From: Spirometra erinaceieuropaei
Taxonomy: Eukaryota; Platyhelminthes; Cestoda; Diphyllobothriidea; Diphyllobothriidae
Reading direction: 5' to 3'
DNA length: 64,000 nucleotides
NCBI GenBank assembly: GCA_902702965.1
Contig: CACRXP010001445.1
Location: forward strand, 1 to 64,000
Of the stretch, positions 32,495 to 50,400 are shown piece after piece (the first letter of the stretch is position 1; each line of letters starts with the position of its first letter). The translations under genes and the position numbers were made by a program. Below the pieces are notes generated by a model that saw only the letters and a program-made list of their open reading frames with translations, was not told where the DNA came from and made no database searches.

Positions 32495-32910
32495 GTAAGA
32501 AAACTGATCGGGCACGGGGAAATTTCTGTTTGTCTTTCTGAGTCTACCGTCAGATGGGGCAGCAGCAACAGAACAAGCAACGCTTGCGGGTGTTGGTCGG
32601 TCAATTATCAGTAACGCGGGTATGGGAGTAATTGCGCAGGGCTCCGTACGCCGACAACACATCGACTGACTGAGTCCTCGTCCAAGGTCCAGGCTTCGGC
32701 CTCCTCTCGGCTTGCCTTGCTCCAGCCTGAGCGATCCACTTAGCGCCTGCAAAGTTGAACTCTCGACCCCTTTCGAAGGTGTGGACAGCCACTTGCGATA
32801 ATTCGGCCAGGGAGGCATCGAGTTGGACATTTTGGTGTGAGCAGGACAAACGTAGAGCTGACTGCTGTGCAGTACCGTGAATCCGTGCGTTTCGCCCCTT
32901 CCTCGCCACA
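32495..32910 (-). pseudogene. Penelope-like element, family B, nuclease tail
   Basis: The minus-strand peptide has VAVHTFERGREFNFAGAKWI, AQAG, then a region aligning with EAW..DENSV (GPWTRTQSVDV) and YGALRNY. Downstream, TPASVACSV parallels TPPITVAFSV in the family B copy at 16.9-17.3 kb. The GIY-YIG catalytic start is missing. It is inserted next to the LTR fragment in opposite orientation. Confidence 0.7.
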
Positions 32911-32945
32911 GAAATTTTACTCGTTCTTCTGGGATTCCAACTTAT

Positions 32946-33247
32946 ACGAACGGAGATACAATCAGAACATTCAAAATCCTGCGATGAGCGACGCCCCTAG
33001 GATGTACTGTTCCTATGGTGACCAACTGGAGAGGCTGTCTTCCGAAGACGACGTTAAATCAAGCAGCGATACTGACAAGGAGAAGACGGAATGGCCTTAC
33101 CCGACCCGCATTTCTGTAGGGACCCGATATTTAATTCTGGCTGAGCACGCAAATGACCTCAAAGAATTTTCAACAATTGCAGTTCGGTGGAGAACCGCAG
33201 ATGTAGCAACACTGCAGCCAGCGCTTTCTGGCAAGAAGTCCCGATAA
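32946..33247 (+). CDS. Unidentified open frame, possible exon
   Basis: The frame holds a hydrophilic, serine/aspartate-rich stretch (YGDQLERLSSEDDVKSSSDT, then DKEKTEWPYPTRI) and then a more ordered part (VGTRYLILAEHANDLKEF). It ends in SGKKSR and a stop at 33247. The frame continues upstream into antisense PLE sequence, so the true start, if any, is inside: an ATG lies at about 32984. I recognise no family. It could be an old host exon or a chance frame. Confidence 0.25.
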
Positions 33248-33249
33248 CG

Positions 33250-35100
33250 GACTGCGCTCAAGGCCCCAGCAAAACCAAAGGACGGACGTAACGCGAGAGG
33301 AAGAGCCAACCCTGTAGCCAGACGCGCAGTCTAATGTCGTAGTGACGGCCGGGCGGCAGTGGACTGTTATCGAATATCAAACAACACACGGATAGGACGC
33401 AAGTTGCACGAAAATGACTCGCTCACAGCCTGGTGATCCAAGGTCAGGAAAGTGCAGTCCACAGGCTACTTGGCCAGGAAAAACGCCTTATAACAGAATA
33501 CCTAAAACCCGCCAATATGATGTTCCCAAAAAGCTGTTTAACACAAATGAGAACCTCGCCTTCCTGACAGTAGGAAAAAACGTCGAACTCGGAAGAGATG
33601 CGGAAGAATCAACCACTGAAACAAAGTGCCCCGGTCCTCAAAGTGTCCAAACTCGTATGGCAAAGGTTGCTCTTCCTGTATACTATCCATGTTCCCACTT
33701 GCCTGCCGTGCGCTTTAAGCCTGGACTGATTAAAAGCATTCTGGGAGACAACTGCATTGGGTTTTAACGTCCTCTCAGGGACAAGAAGTGTGATAGAAAG
33801 GCACGCCGTCCTCTACAGAAACAAGAATATGGAGGCCTACTTTCAACAAGACCAAGACACCGGGCTTCGAAACAACTTTTAGCCTTGGTTATGATCCTTG
33901 TCTGAGTTTTTGGCAACAGGCAATCTCAACCCGGAAAGACAGCGAAAAGTGCGGGTTCATTCAGTGAATCGGGCAGTGAAACAGACGACCAAGGTGTTTG
34001 GTTCGGATTTACGTGAAGAATTAGACGCAGTGTCAAAGTAAACCCAGTAATGAGAGTTTTTGTAGGTAGTTGAATAATGGCGTGCTCCCACATCCACGAG
34101 ACGGCGACAAAGCGCACTTCCAGGTGTCGCAATCTAAATAAATCAAACGAAACTACTCAAGTAGATTCAGTAGCTTTTATTTTACAAGTATGTACTCAAG
34201 TTCGTGAACGGAACTGGGGTCGGAGCAAACGAGTGGCGAGGCAGTTATGTACAGGGCAGAGCAGCGTTTTGGTTGTGACAAAACGATCTTTATCCACTCC
34301 ACGATGCAAGGGACCGTGTGCAGACCACGTTCAAAGAGTTCAATCACTGTAGACAAAGTTAAATCTGCAATGGGGAAAATTAAAGCGATTAGAAGACACG
34401 CAAGATGGGCCCGTGCGCTGTTAAAAAAACGACAGTCCAAATAATGACGGGAGGCCACCGGTTTAAATAAGTGCACGCATCTTTGAGACGTGAGCAGTAA
34501 GTGGAATACCACAGGAAACAGTCTGAGTGTAGAAGATACCTGTGTGTTTTATTACTGGAGGCTTGATGGGAAGACGAAGCGACGGGGCGTGTCGCTACGG
34601 TTACCCCCAATGAGGTACTGCTATAATAAATCAATTTGACATAAAACCAGCACTGAAATCATTGCACTTCACGTCGGCCTTGCTTTTGAATAGACAGTGA
34701 GTTGGCGCAGGTAGTACTTTCACTTTACAACAGTCACTTTACACCACGCTGGCAATATCGAACTTGATTCAGGAGACATGCTTCCAAAGTGAAAACATGT
34801 CTAAAAGCACACAAAAGCCAGCTAAGGTTTACTTAACTGTGATGAGTAGGCGAGATACGGCACTGTAAACAAGCAGTAACGGCTATAGCGCAAACGCGTG
34901 TCTAAAAGGAATTTATGGACAAACTGGCCACTATTGTTGGCAGAAATACGCTTGAATTCAAGCTGTCTGACAGCCGTACACCTTAACTTTAGTCAGTGGT
35001 CTTACGCTCTATTCGCAATTTTAAACTCTAATGATCGCTCCCCGCAAAAATAAAACAACGATTGGGCCACTTCCATCACAAAGAACGTATAACAAAGTGC
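33250..35100. other. No recognisable feature; 3' flank of NUDT21
   Basis: Open frames at 33414-33767 (+) and 34177-34512 (-) have no recognised motif. Any 3' UTR or short terminal exon of NUDT21 would lie in 34000-35100. I could not identify one with confidence. Confidence 0.4.
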
Positions 35101-39880
<4,780 letters not shown>

Positions 39881-39889
39881 CATTTAACC

Positions 39890-41066
39890 ATGACTGATGT
39901 TAGGTTTACTGTCGACAAAGTAGATCTTTCGGCCATCGTCCGTTTACAAAAGTTCATCGAGAAACATGAAAATATTTTTACGATTCTCGATTCACTAACA
40001 GACTCAAATAGACTCACGAACAACCTAACGAGCCTACCACAAATTGAATCGATTATACACTTAGTTTCGTCAGAATTCGCGGATAGATCGAAACGCAGGC
40101 TCAATTTAATTATCCGTAATATACCCCACACCGTTTATTCGACACCATCAATTCAACATTTTATGCATTCGTGTGGCTTAAATATCAGAGTAGCTAACAC
40201 TAAAAGACTTCACTCCAGAAGCAAAAAAACCCGTCTTAGTAACATTCTACTCACAGGCGGAAGCTGAGATTGTCCTACAAAATCCCGAATTAAACAGAAA
40301 TCTGCGGAACCTAAACTCCTTTATAGGTCCAGGTTTGACACCTATGCAAAGACCTAAACTTCGGGAAAAAGACACCAGCTACAAATACGATAATCAGCAC
40401 TCCGGTCCCTCAACTGAACCTTTAGCCACTACTTCTACTTCAAGAACTAATAAAAAGAAATACACAGGTCAGCGTAAACCAAATGATAAACCCACAGCCC
40501 CCGCAGAAGGACCTCCAGCAAGTACGTCTGACTCTAGTTCTCATGATGAAAAACGCGCAACTGCAAAAGCAGTTAGGACTGCTGGTCAGAAACAAACGAG
40601 GAAGGCACAACAAAATAACAACGTTCAACCAGAACAGAACGATGATGCAGTTCCAGGACCGAGTCATGCGACACCCTTAGATATCAGTTTAAGTTTTACT
40701 ACATCCCCCAAGACCGATCAGTCAGTACTAGGAAACGACTACCAAACAAGACACATAAACCAAAAGGCCTTACTAAGCACATCAACACAACCAAAACGCC
40801 CTAGGTATGTTGAAATAACAAATAGAAGCCCACCAAATTCTAACCAAAAACAAACAAGATTCTATAACGGCATCTCGACTCCCCAAAATCCACCTGCATG
40901 GCATAGGAATAAGCCAAATCACTCTAGCGTTGCAAACTCCTTACCACCTAATGACAACCCTTCAAATTACTTTGGCTTTTACACCTTCCCAACTGAAACT
41001 CCATTTAGGTACAATTACCACGTAGTTAACGAACCTCTATATGCACTACGACTGTGCGACCTTTGA
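39890..41066 (+). pseudogene. LINE ORF1: RRM-like RNA-binding protein, frameshifted
   Basis: It starts MTDVRFTVDKVDLSAIV, followed by a probable coiled coil. Then come SKRRLNLIIRNIP and CGLNIRVANTKRL, typical of the RRM-like fold in CR1-type ORF1 proteins. At a run of seven A (40223-40229) the frame breaks. In the next frame KPVLVTFYSQAEAEIVLQNP continues the fold, and a long basic, S/T/P/Q-rich tail (TNKKKYTGQRKPNDKPTAPA and on) runs to 41066. A single base change at the A run would join the frames, so the break may be a mutation or a sequencing error. Confidence 0.8.
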
Positions 41067-43307
41067 AAGTGACCACAAAGCAATAATATCAACACTCTCC
41101 TTAAACGCAAAACTAGCACCCCATTTTAGCAACACCCGCCTAAACCCAAAAAACTTGACGAGGACTCCATGAACAACTATAGAAGATCATTGGACTGGAG
41201 CCCATATCTTCTTTCAACATCCCCTATGGAAGCAGTTAACCTATTATACTCTGTCCTATTTGTAATTCGAGATACCTTGATAGACGGAAGACTCCCGTAT
41301 AAGAAATCACCAATCCCGAACTTCCTTTCAACTAAACTAAAAAAGTTACAAAAACAGCTACGCGACCCCTCTGTGAGTTATTTTTCCACACTTCGACGAA
41401 TTAGGGAAATTCACGACCTAGTCACGAAAATAGAAACACAAAAGACCATAGAAGCAGAACATCGGGCACTAGAATCCCCCGAACGAACAGCTCAGATGTT
41501 TCAGAAACTAATGAGTAATCATCGACAGTCAGGGCCACGAACTATTATTAATGAATTAGGGCAAGGTATAACCAATAATAAACAAATAGTAAACTTATTC
41601 AACAGATACTTCTCAGTTAACTACACAGTGGAAGAGGGAACCATCCCCCAACCGACCGAGGTGACTGGACGCATCCTTAGTGAGATCCATTTTAGTGAAT
41701 AAACTGTTAAAGTAGCCATCAAACAACTATCAAACACCAAATCCTATGGGACAGACAAAATCCCACCATGTATTGTGAAGCATATGACATATGCTCCAAT
41801 ACTCCTATCCAAGCTATTCACCCTACTCCAGTCAAATGCAATTTTTCCGAACATGTGGAAATAGTCGACCATTGCGCCCATATTTAAAAGCGGCAACCGA
41901 TCTCATACCCAAAACTATCGTGGTGTTCACCGAACACCAGCTATAGCTAAATTCCTCGAGAAAATAGTATATAATCAATTGCTAGGCCATCTCATGAACG
42001 CCAACCTCATTCACTCCTCTCAACATGCATTTTTGCCCAAAAAGTCATGTCAGTCCTGCCACCTTACTTTTTTTGAATTCGTTTCCATCAATAGAGATGA
42101 TGGAAACACAGTAGCTTCAATATACTTCGATCTAAGAAAGGCCTTTGACAAAGTCCCCCATAAAAGACTACTGATAAAGCTAAAAAGTCATGGAATTAGG
42201 CCACCCCTTCTCGATTTTCTTAAATCCTATCTTCAAAACCGATACCAGGTGGTGCAAATTCGAAACGTCGTCTCAGAACCATCCCCTATTACCAGTGGAG
42301 TACTTCAAGGCACTATCCTAGGCCCCCTTCTATTTCTTATATATATTCACGACTTATCGTCCATATCTGTCTCAGCTAAGACGTTTTTATATGCGGACGA
42401 CCTTAAAATTGCATATGCATATAACGGGAATCCAGTAGCCAATATTCATAGAACAATTGAAACTGATCTCAGAAAACTCAGCGAATGGAGTAGTCAGTGG
42501 CAGATGCCCTTTTCACCCGAAAAATGCCATCTCCTGATATTTGGCCCACAAAAACTTCCCCCCATAATTTTCGAGGATAATGAAATAACAGAGGCCCAAT
42601 CGGTAAAAGATTTAGGTCTCAGCTATACAAATACCCTTGATTTATCTCCCCACGTCCAACAATTATCACCGAAAGCCACTCGTCTGTGTGGATTCATATG
42701 TAAAAATTTCACCTTAAATGCACTAAGAATACAACTGTTCAAAATGTATGTTTTGCCTCCCCTAGATAACTGTTCAATTTTCTTCGGCATAATGCCCTCA
42801 GACGGCCGAAAGAAACAAGAAGGCATTCAGAGACGTTTTACTAGATCTTTGTCTAGAAGTGATGGCATCCAGGATTCATACTTAGAACTATATCATAAAT
42901 ACGGTCTTCAACCACTCTGGATCAGAAGACTTCAAAATGGTCTAAACTTCCTATTCAAGGTCACCCTCGATCAAGATATTCTCAAAATGAATTTACTTAC
43001 CAACCAAAACGCCCCTAGGAACACCAGAAATAGCGAGAATATTATAAGGATTCCCAAATTCACAAAGTCCCAACGGTCAAATTTCTACACCATAAGATAT
43101 GGGACTATCTGGAATTCTCGTCCAGGTTCTATTCGGAAAAGTCGAACCCTAATCGAATTTAAAATAAAAACTAAGAAATTCCTTTCAAATAACAATACAC
43201 ATTTATTTTTGAATAAGATAGGACATTTTCAAGACAGTTCTTTGATATTGAATTGGGTCCATAAGGGCGCTGATGATGCCAGCCGATTGAAAAATACCGG
43301 CACATAG
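41045..43307 (+). pseudogene. LINE ORF2: reverse transcriptase with two stops
   Basis: The reading begins with only the last piece of the endonuclease (ESDHKAIISTLSL, about 41056-41100). The linker is open at 41169-41702. The RT follows: TAA at 41700, GTDKIPP, TAG at 41862 in place of a residue in WK*STIAPIFKSG, then SQHAFLPKKSC, IYFDLRKAFDKVPH (motif A), SGVLQGTILGPLLFLIYIHD (motif B), FLYADDLKI (catalytic YADD, intact) and WQMPFSPEKCHLLIFG. The C-terminal part has IWNSRPGSI and stops at 43307. Two point stops in a frame otherwise clean over 1.3 kb indicate a fairly young insertion. Confidence 0.93.
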
Positions 43308-43676
43308 CACTAAGAATAATCAAATTTATAAAAGATATCATCATTGATAAACATAGAACAGATAATGATATTCTTCTATTTTCCTCCCTTTCTCGTTTTC
43401 ATCAGCTATGTCACCTGACACTAAATATCCCTTATAAAGCTAATAAAAATATACCCTTCGAAAAAACCCTGCATATGAGTCGTGCGTATGTCTATATTAA
43501 AGCCATATTAAACACATATAGAACTATATTATGTCATAGTAATCAGTCAACCACTACTCCTATAATTTCACATTAACAAGAACAATATGATACATGATTC
43601 AATAGTATTTTGACAGTTTTGATTGTGACTTACCATTGAATGCTTCTTACTCCTGAAATATATTCATCTTTTCCAG

Positions 43677-43777
43677 CTATTAGTCCAGACAACGATGGTA
43701 AGCCTCCTGAAAAATACGTAGGAACTGTGCGACCGCCCCCTTACAGCTGGCGAGATAGACTGACAACCAGCAACTAG
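43677..43777 (+). CDS. Candidate terminal exon of an unidentified gene
   Basis: A strong acceptor (CATCTTTTCCAG, after a pyrimidine-rich run) is followed by an open stretch ISPDNDGKPPEKYVGTVRPP and PYSWRDRLTTSN, then TAG at 43775. Proline/charge composition and the clean acceptor suggest a real 3' exon. I do not recognise the protein. The LINE just upstream would then sit in its last intron. A GGTAAG inside (43697) would allow a 21-base micro-exon instead. No upstream exon was identified. Confidence 0.4.
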
Positions 43778-44149
43778 AGCACACCGAAATTTACCCAACA
43801 GGAAAATAATTTCAAGGTCAGGCCGATATCAAAGTTCTTCAATTGCCATGAAGGCCATATTATTCATGCCCCCGAAAACTACCAAACTGCAAACTTCAAT
43901 TTTTATATTGTACATATCGTTATTTTTTGATAATTTTGTTATTATTTTCCCTTAGAACTGAGGTTTTTTTAAACTTAAAACAAACTCTCAATTCGCGCTC
44001 TTTTGGCTAACCAGACACCCGAAGCAAATGAAGTCAAAGTGCAGGTGAAATTGACGAGTTTGTTTTAGGTTTTTTTCCTGAGTTCAAAGGGGACTGAAAG
44101 TGCCCAAGGGGCGCTACAACAAACCTTTTCTATTCTATACTGACTGCGT

Positions 44150-44410
44150 TCTCCAGTACGACGTCTTTTTCCAACTTGCCAGTGCAACTAAAATTCGGGA
44201 GATCCCTCCAAACTACGTGTGCTCTAAGGTAGATAGAATGTGAGAAAGTGCTTTTCTCCAAGCGCAACGTAGGACCGCGGAATAACCTGCCCGAGTCGAT
44301 TGTTATGTCTCAATCTGTGGAGTAATTTAAATGTCGGTAACAAGCGGACTATTTGACTCTTTAAACATAGAATCAGTGACCTATGTGAATCGATGTCTAA
44401 CTTCACCTAA
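44150..44410 (+). pseudogene. LINE ORF2 C-terminal fragment
   Basis: The plus-strand reading gives FQLASATKIR, then after a stop EKVLFSKRNVGPRNNLPESI and VMSQSVE, followed by a stop and FK. This is the (F/W)xxRVVxPWNxLPxxVV...S.xxFK pattern at the end of LINE ORF2. Tryptophan of WNxLP is changed to R. Heavily decayed and from a family other than the LINE just upstream. Confidence 0.55.
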
Positions 44411-47400
44411 GTCTACTATTTCTTCAATTTTTTTGCATATTTTTTCGATTTTTATGTGCAAATAGGGAATTCAAAGGCGCAAGCTTATTACCCTCAAATA
44501 CAATGACTGACTGGCAGTCTACACTGACAGTGGCCACACAAGCACACATTATTTTAAAAGCAATTACCCAATGAGACGTAAATTCGAGGTTAAGGCAGTA
44601 ATCGTCCTTGGGTTAGACCGAGATGGATCCAAACAAGTGTGTGACATACTCCGGAGAAACACCCGACTCCAAGCTAAATAGTACGCCTGATCTCACTTAC
44701 GTCGTTAATTTGTCTGGAGATTGCTACCGGAACACAACGTGCCACAAATTTTGGCTAGCGAATGTGCCATCTGTTGGAATGACTTGATCGTCTTGAGGAT
44801 TTGGGGATCGTTTGCAATGACTTCAACGTTCTTTGGTCTTTATGGAGGCACCCTTCGATGAAAGAGCTGATTGCTTTTATATTACATCTGACTGGTGTGC
44901 GTGTGGGGAACAGCGCATATCATGTAGGCCTAGACAATGGTTTCTTCTCAGGTCACAAACTGTACCTGGCCTCTTCTCCAATAGTCTTGAGTCTGATATG
45001 ATATCCTAATCCAATGGGGAAGAGAAGAAGAATAGGTTCAATCTGCTGCTGACTCAGCGCTATAAACATACCTATGGGCAATTGCTTTTGCGTGGCAGCT
45101 ATGGTATGGAGTTAAAAGTCACTGCTTGAAATCTTGTCAAAAGACGCGTTAATTAACCTTTTTGGAGTTGGGGATTAGCCAAAAATAGCTTCAAATGGTG
45201 TACTTTAAAATCAATTGGACATTAGACATTCCTTTCCCAAAGCCTGTTCGTGCTGGGACCGGCACAAGCATGCCAGTCACAACATTCTTTCGCCATAACG
45301 CGTCATCGCGTAAACGTTATTCCTCGTCACCCTAACGTTTCCCGACACCAAACTATACTGGATGAGGAAAAACGGCTGATCTTGTCGCAGCGTTAGCGTC
45401 CTTTATGTTAAGCTAAGATTAACTGTACGCTCTCCAACTGCAGATTTTGCGACTGTAAAAACCCTGTCAGGAAGGAAACAACAATTCTGTGTTCGATGCC
45501 TAACAATGCGGTTTGATTCCCCATTAGTTCAAAGTTGAGACCACAGGGCAACTAAATAACCACATACCGTGACTCGACGGTCCCATTTGGGATTGACTAC
45601 CCACTCCCTCATGTAAGTGGGTTAAATAGGATGTCCCGAAAATGTTGGCAGTTACGCCGTCCAACAGCCGATAGTGGATTGTGAAGTCAAACTTAGTACG
45701 AAGCAGCATCCCTATTTCCACCCCATTTGCCTTTTACAGAAGCATTCAGTGAGAACAAAGACAGTTAATTGTGGTCGATGCAAGCTTTTTGTTTTTGGAT
45801 ATGCTGCGACAGTAAAGTGCGACTTCACGCGGAATTCGTCTACATCAGAGGAACTGTTCTCAACAGGACGATGGCTTCTCTCTGCTACGGATCCGTTAGC
45901 CAAATTATCACTAACGTGTTTCCGAATCGGTTAAAGGAATTTGCTATCACTGTGGACTGCTGTGATTATCCCATTGCAACCAAATTGCACTCAATTAAAA
46001 AGGCCTTCAAACACCTACATGTCCTCGTCAAGTCTGCACTGAAAGCGAATTAATGATCACCCTCATTGACTTCGAAGCTAAAGTATGTGCAAACCACACT
46101 ATTAGCGAATGAACGTCTGGGCGCCACGAGCTTCCCATCACCAATGTTATTTTTTGAACTTTTTGTTACAGAAAGACCAACTTAGTGCTCATTTGCTTTA
46201 ATCGACGGCGACTTCTGCACTATTTTTTTTACCAGAAGGCGTGATTTGCGTAGGATGCCGATAAAAAATCATAGCGTATGGCCGAATGCTATACTGACAT
46301 ACGCCTTTTCGTCTGAAAACTGTGTCAGCAGCCTAAGTGGAAAGATCGCAGTCCCAGCTGAACACTGCGGCTCTGGAATAAATTTGGACTCCAACTAAAA
46401 AGGAATTTACCAGCACGGCCTTCATGTAGTCACAGACGAAAGTGTGAAGTATAAATTTCAGATATTGTGGAAATTCACTCACGCTACTGACATTGAAGTT
46501 AACGGAGCTTCCCATCAATCACCTCGTGACTGGTTCGATTGCGAAGACGCCAAAACTCATGGACTACCATTCAAGAAAATAAGTCATGGTTTGCATAATC
46601 ACTGCAGCCCGAAACGAAGTCGCATTCTTCAAATGCTTTCACCGACGAAACACAGAGCGAGCGAATTGGAACCTAAATAATTAATTACTCAGACAAATGA
46701 AATCTATTTGTACGCGAAACGAAATGCGATAAAGTTCATCATGCTTCTTGAATCATCCGAACTGCGCGCTACTCAATTACAAGAGAACGACCACAACGGT
46801 GAAAAAGGCAGGTCCGGTGGACTTAGGCTAGGGATCTTAGCAACACAACTATACCCCCATTTGCCGTTGGCGAGGAAGCCATGAACTCACTTTTGAAATG
46901 GAGATTGGCGCCGGAAGCGGCCAACTAGTCTCATCTGCTCCTGGCCTGGCATAATGTTCATTTTTATTCAGCCTCATGCGTGCTGCTGAGAGGAAGGAAA
47001 TAGAATTTGTCCAACGTTTCTTTACCAAAATAGTTTTAACCTCGGAGCGCTCGAATTTGAATTGCAAAGAACATTGCGGGCTTACAGGCCTTGATCTGTT
47101 GTGGTTTGATGTATTATAAAAGGGACCATTTTTGCTGGTTTAACTTTTAAACAGTCGCATTTCTAGTCCACTTAATACTTTTAAGCGCCTTCCCCAACTT
47201 TAGCGCGACAGTCAACGCGAGGCCTTTTTATTTCCTCCTATGGCACGTACCGTTAAGTATCGTCAGTTCTTCTCTTTGAACATAATCACAATTTGGAACA
47301 AGTTCCTAAGGGATGTGAAAACTCCGCAAAATCGTTCTTTGTTTAAGTGGATTTTCATTATCTTTGCATTTAGAAAAACTCCTACGATTTTTGAGTTCTG

Positions 47401-50400
47401 AATTTGCCGAATTAATCTTCTGTAGTGACGGAGTTTGTTGTCGTTGATTTCCCTGTTTGGTCTTATCCCGTAAGAAATGGTACTGACTCTACGACCCGCA
47501 ACAATACGTACAGTTTCTTCAGCGGACAGTGAGCGACAGTTCTCCCGTGCAATCTGTTTTGTTCAGTCCAAATTTCATGAAAAGGAATGAAGACCGAAAA
47601 TATCCGCTGCAGTGTAAACCATTCCTTTCTGGACTGGCGCCATTTCATGGGCACCAGTTTTTTTCTCCTGAACCACTCAAACTATTCAAAGACACCATCC
47701 CCTATATTTAGTCCAAGGGTTTTTTCATTGTTGGTCCGATACGAGTTTTATCCTCCTTTGACAACTCCTGTAAACTGGCATTAGATGCAATAATTATAAC
47801 TATCGTCTGTGGGAGGGACATAAGGAGAAAACGAACAGTCTCTGTGCCGTTGAAGTAGAAACCAACAAGGCTGCTGGAACCTTGGACAGAGGTGGTGCCT
47901 CGAAAGTAGATGGGAAGTTTAGACGTCTCAAAACTTTTACTCTAATAGTCACGGGAATTCATGACGGCATAATGGATCATGTGACTGAAATAGGGCATTA
48001 AGGTAAGTCTCTGTAGTGACAGAAGCAGCTAAAACAGGTATCTGTCCTCACCAAAACTTACTTCCATCTCGTTTTCTCCGTAGATTTAATGGGTAGCTAT
48101 TATGGGAATTAACCAGTTATGGACATAAATTATCTCACTACCGGGAGATTATTCAACATGCATCATACGTAAGCCATACCGAAAACCGCTGAGTTAAAAT
48201 AGATTATCTCTTTACCAACGATTGCTTTAAACAGCAAAAGTAAAGGAGACATGTTCCAGCTTCTGAACCTATTTAAATCCGAGTGCTTCATAAAAACGCC
48301 AGAGGCACTTATCGTTCGGGTGCTGAAGGGGACGGTCGAATATATTGAATCCACAGTAGTCACCGACTGAAATCGGCTGACAACACTAGACAAATCCATT
48401 TGGCCTAAAAAATCCACCACAGGGACCACCAAAGTGGTCGACGAAGTTTTCGTCCAAATCTCTAAAGCCTACTCGACCGTAGGCAGGCAGTCACCCAGTG
48501 TAACGTCGCTTCAAAAACCTTCTGGGCATGAAACTAAGAATGCTTTGGTGACGGACCTAGCGGTTAATGTCCCATACTCGTCTGGACTCTAAGCGGACTG
48601 TGTCCGATCGCGTTTATGTTTATTTACCTTGCTGCGTAGAGGCGGATAACCTCATTCGTTTTAGGAAGCTCTGACTTGAAGATTTATATTTCTAATCCAT
48701 TATAAAATACCATATGCGGGCCGGTCCCGTTTGACTGAAATATTTTCCCTTTCATGTGCGGCAGCTCTACTTCTTAAAAGTTAAACAATTCATACGCATC
48801 TAGTTTTTTTCATAAAGAGTTTTTCACTGCCCGCTGACCATTTTTATATGTGCCTATTCATTCTACAACCAAAAAACATAATTCGTCTACTTGTTTTAAA
48901 ATTTGCTTGAAAACTTATATTTACTTGTTATGATAGAACCTTCAAGCGTCTTTCAATCGAATTATTTATTTATTTGCGAAATATACCCGAACCAAGCGAT
49001 AACACAAGACCTCCTCCACACGAACAATTATTGAGGAATGCTGAGTGAGAGGTGATATGAACGTACTCTTGACCCCAGATTCGTAAGCCGACTGAACTGT
49101 CAAGCAGTGGAGACCTCCTGACGCAGACATAAGAACAACAGAACAGCCGCTTGGTGCTAATGGCTGATAAACGCAATGCGAATCGACCGGAAATTCCCTT
49201 AAGTGTCTATATAGTCAAAAATGAGATATGAAAATAAGTTCCGTAAAACCAGTAGGCACGATGAACAACAGTAAAAACCAGATCGATTATTTCCAAAGCC
49301 AACTGAACTACGATGATTGATGCGGAGCGACAGCCGCATAAGACCGAGATCTCGCATGCCAACTCACAATCCTTGTCGATGTGACCTTGCTATTAGTATC
49401 CGTCCAAGTCTTAATTTTGTTTTATTAAACAACTCCGGCGTGCCTGTAATTTTAGAATGAAAGATCCACATCCCGCATGAAAAGACTTTACAAACACTAA
49501 AACAACCCTCGCCACCTGCCCTCACTGTGTCACCATTTTCTTTCTCGGTGAGCCCCGGACGAATCCTTTCTTCATCACTAGAAAACAACTGTCGGCAGTA
49601 CAGACTGAATACGAACTTGCTTCGAACGTCATCTCACATCCCAGTCACACATCAGTCTGGTGCCACAATCGCAAATCCAATAAAAGATTATCTGGAACAC
49701 CAGTTCCTGTGGATAAAATAGTGAGATTCTGTTCCAGTAAGAAGGTGTTGAAAATACTCCGTTAGTGAGAGCTAGCGTGATCCTTCTCCTGCAGCTTAAA
49801 TCAACACTTCTTATTTGGTTGCGCCAAGCGACAAAAGTCATTTAACTATTCTCTGAGCCCGACTCACTAACAGAGTATAACAATAAGCTTAATCACGTTG
49901 ACAAGGAGCATACAGTTTAGTTGCTGCATGCATATCAACCTTACAGTCCCACTCAAATAATCCTTTCCAATTAAAAGTACAGTTCAGGATTTTAGTTAAC
50001 ATGCCGTGGGGGTACACCTGCTATTGTGCGCGGTCCATTCCCCAAAGCACTGTGCTGAACTACTGGTCAGTTGTGAATAAGAGCGGCCATTTTTTCTTCC
50101 TCGCCGCATCCATTCTTCTTTCAAAACAACATCTGCCAACAGTGTATCATTCTTCCATTCGTAATAGTCAGCTGCGCCCTTTGCCAACAACGCCAGCACG
50201 CTTTCAGTTGGATTGAACAACTGCGGCAATCGGACCGCGAAAGTTTAAACAGATTCTGCAGATATAACGGTTACACTTCGACCAGATCAAATCCAGGTAA
50301 GTGAACCTTCGAAATCAGCAGTTCATGAAATTGACTGCCGCCCATCGTAGATAGGCTGTCACGCCAACTAGATAGCAAGCCCGACTATTTTCAGGCAACG

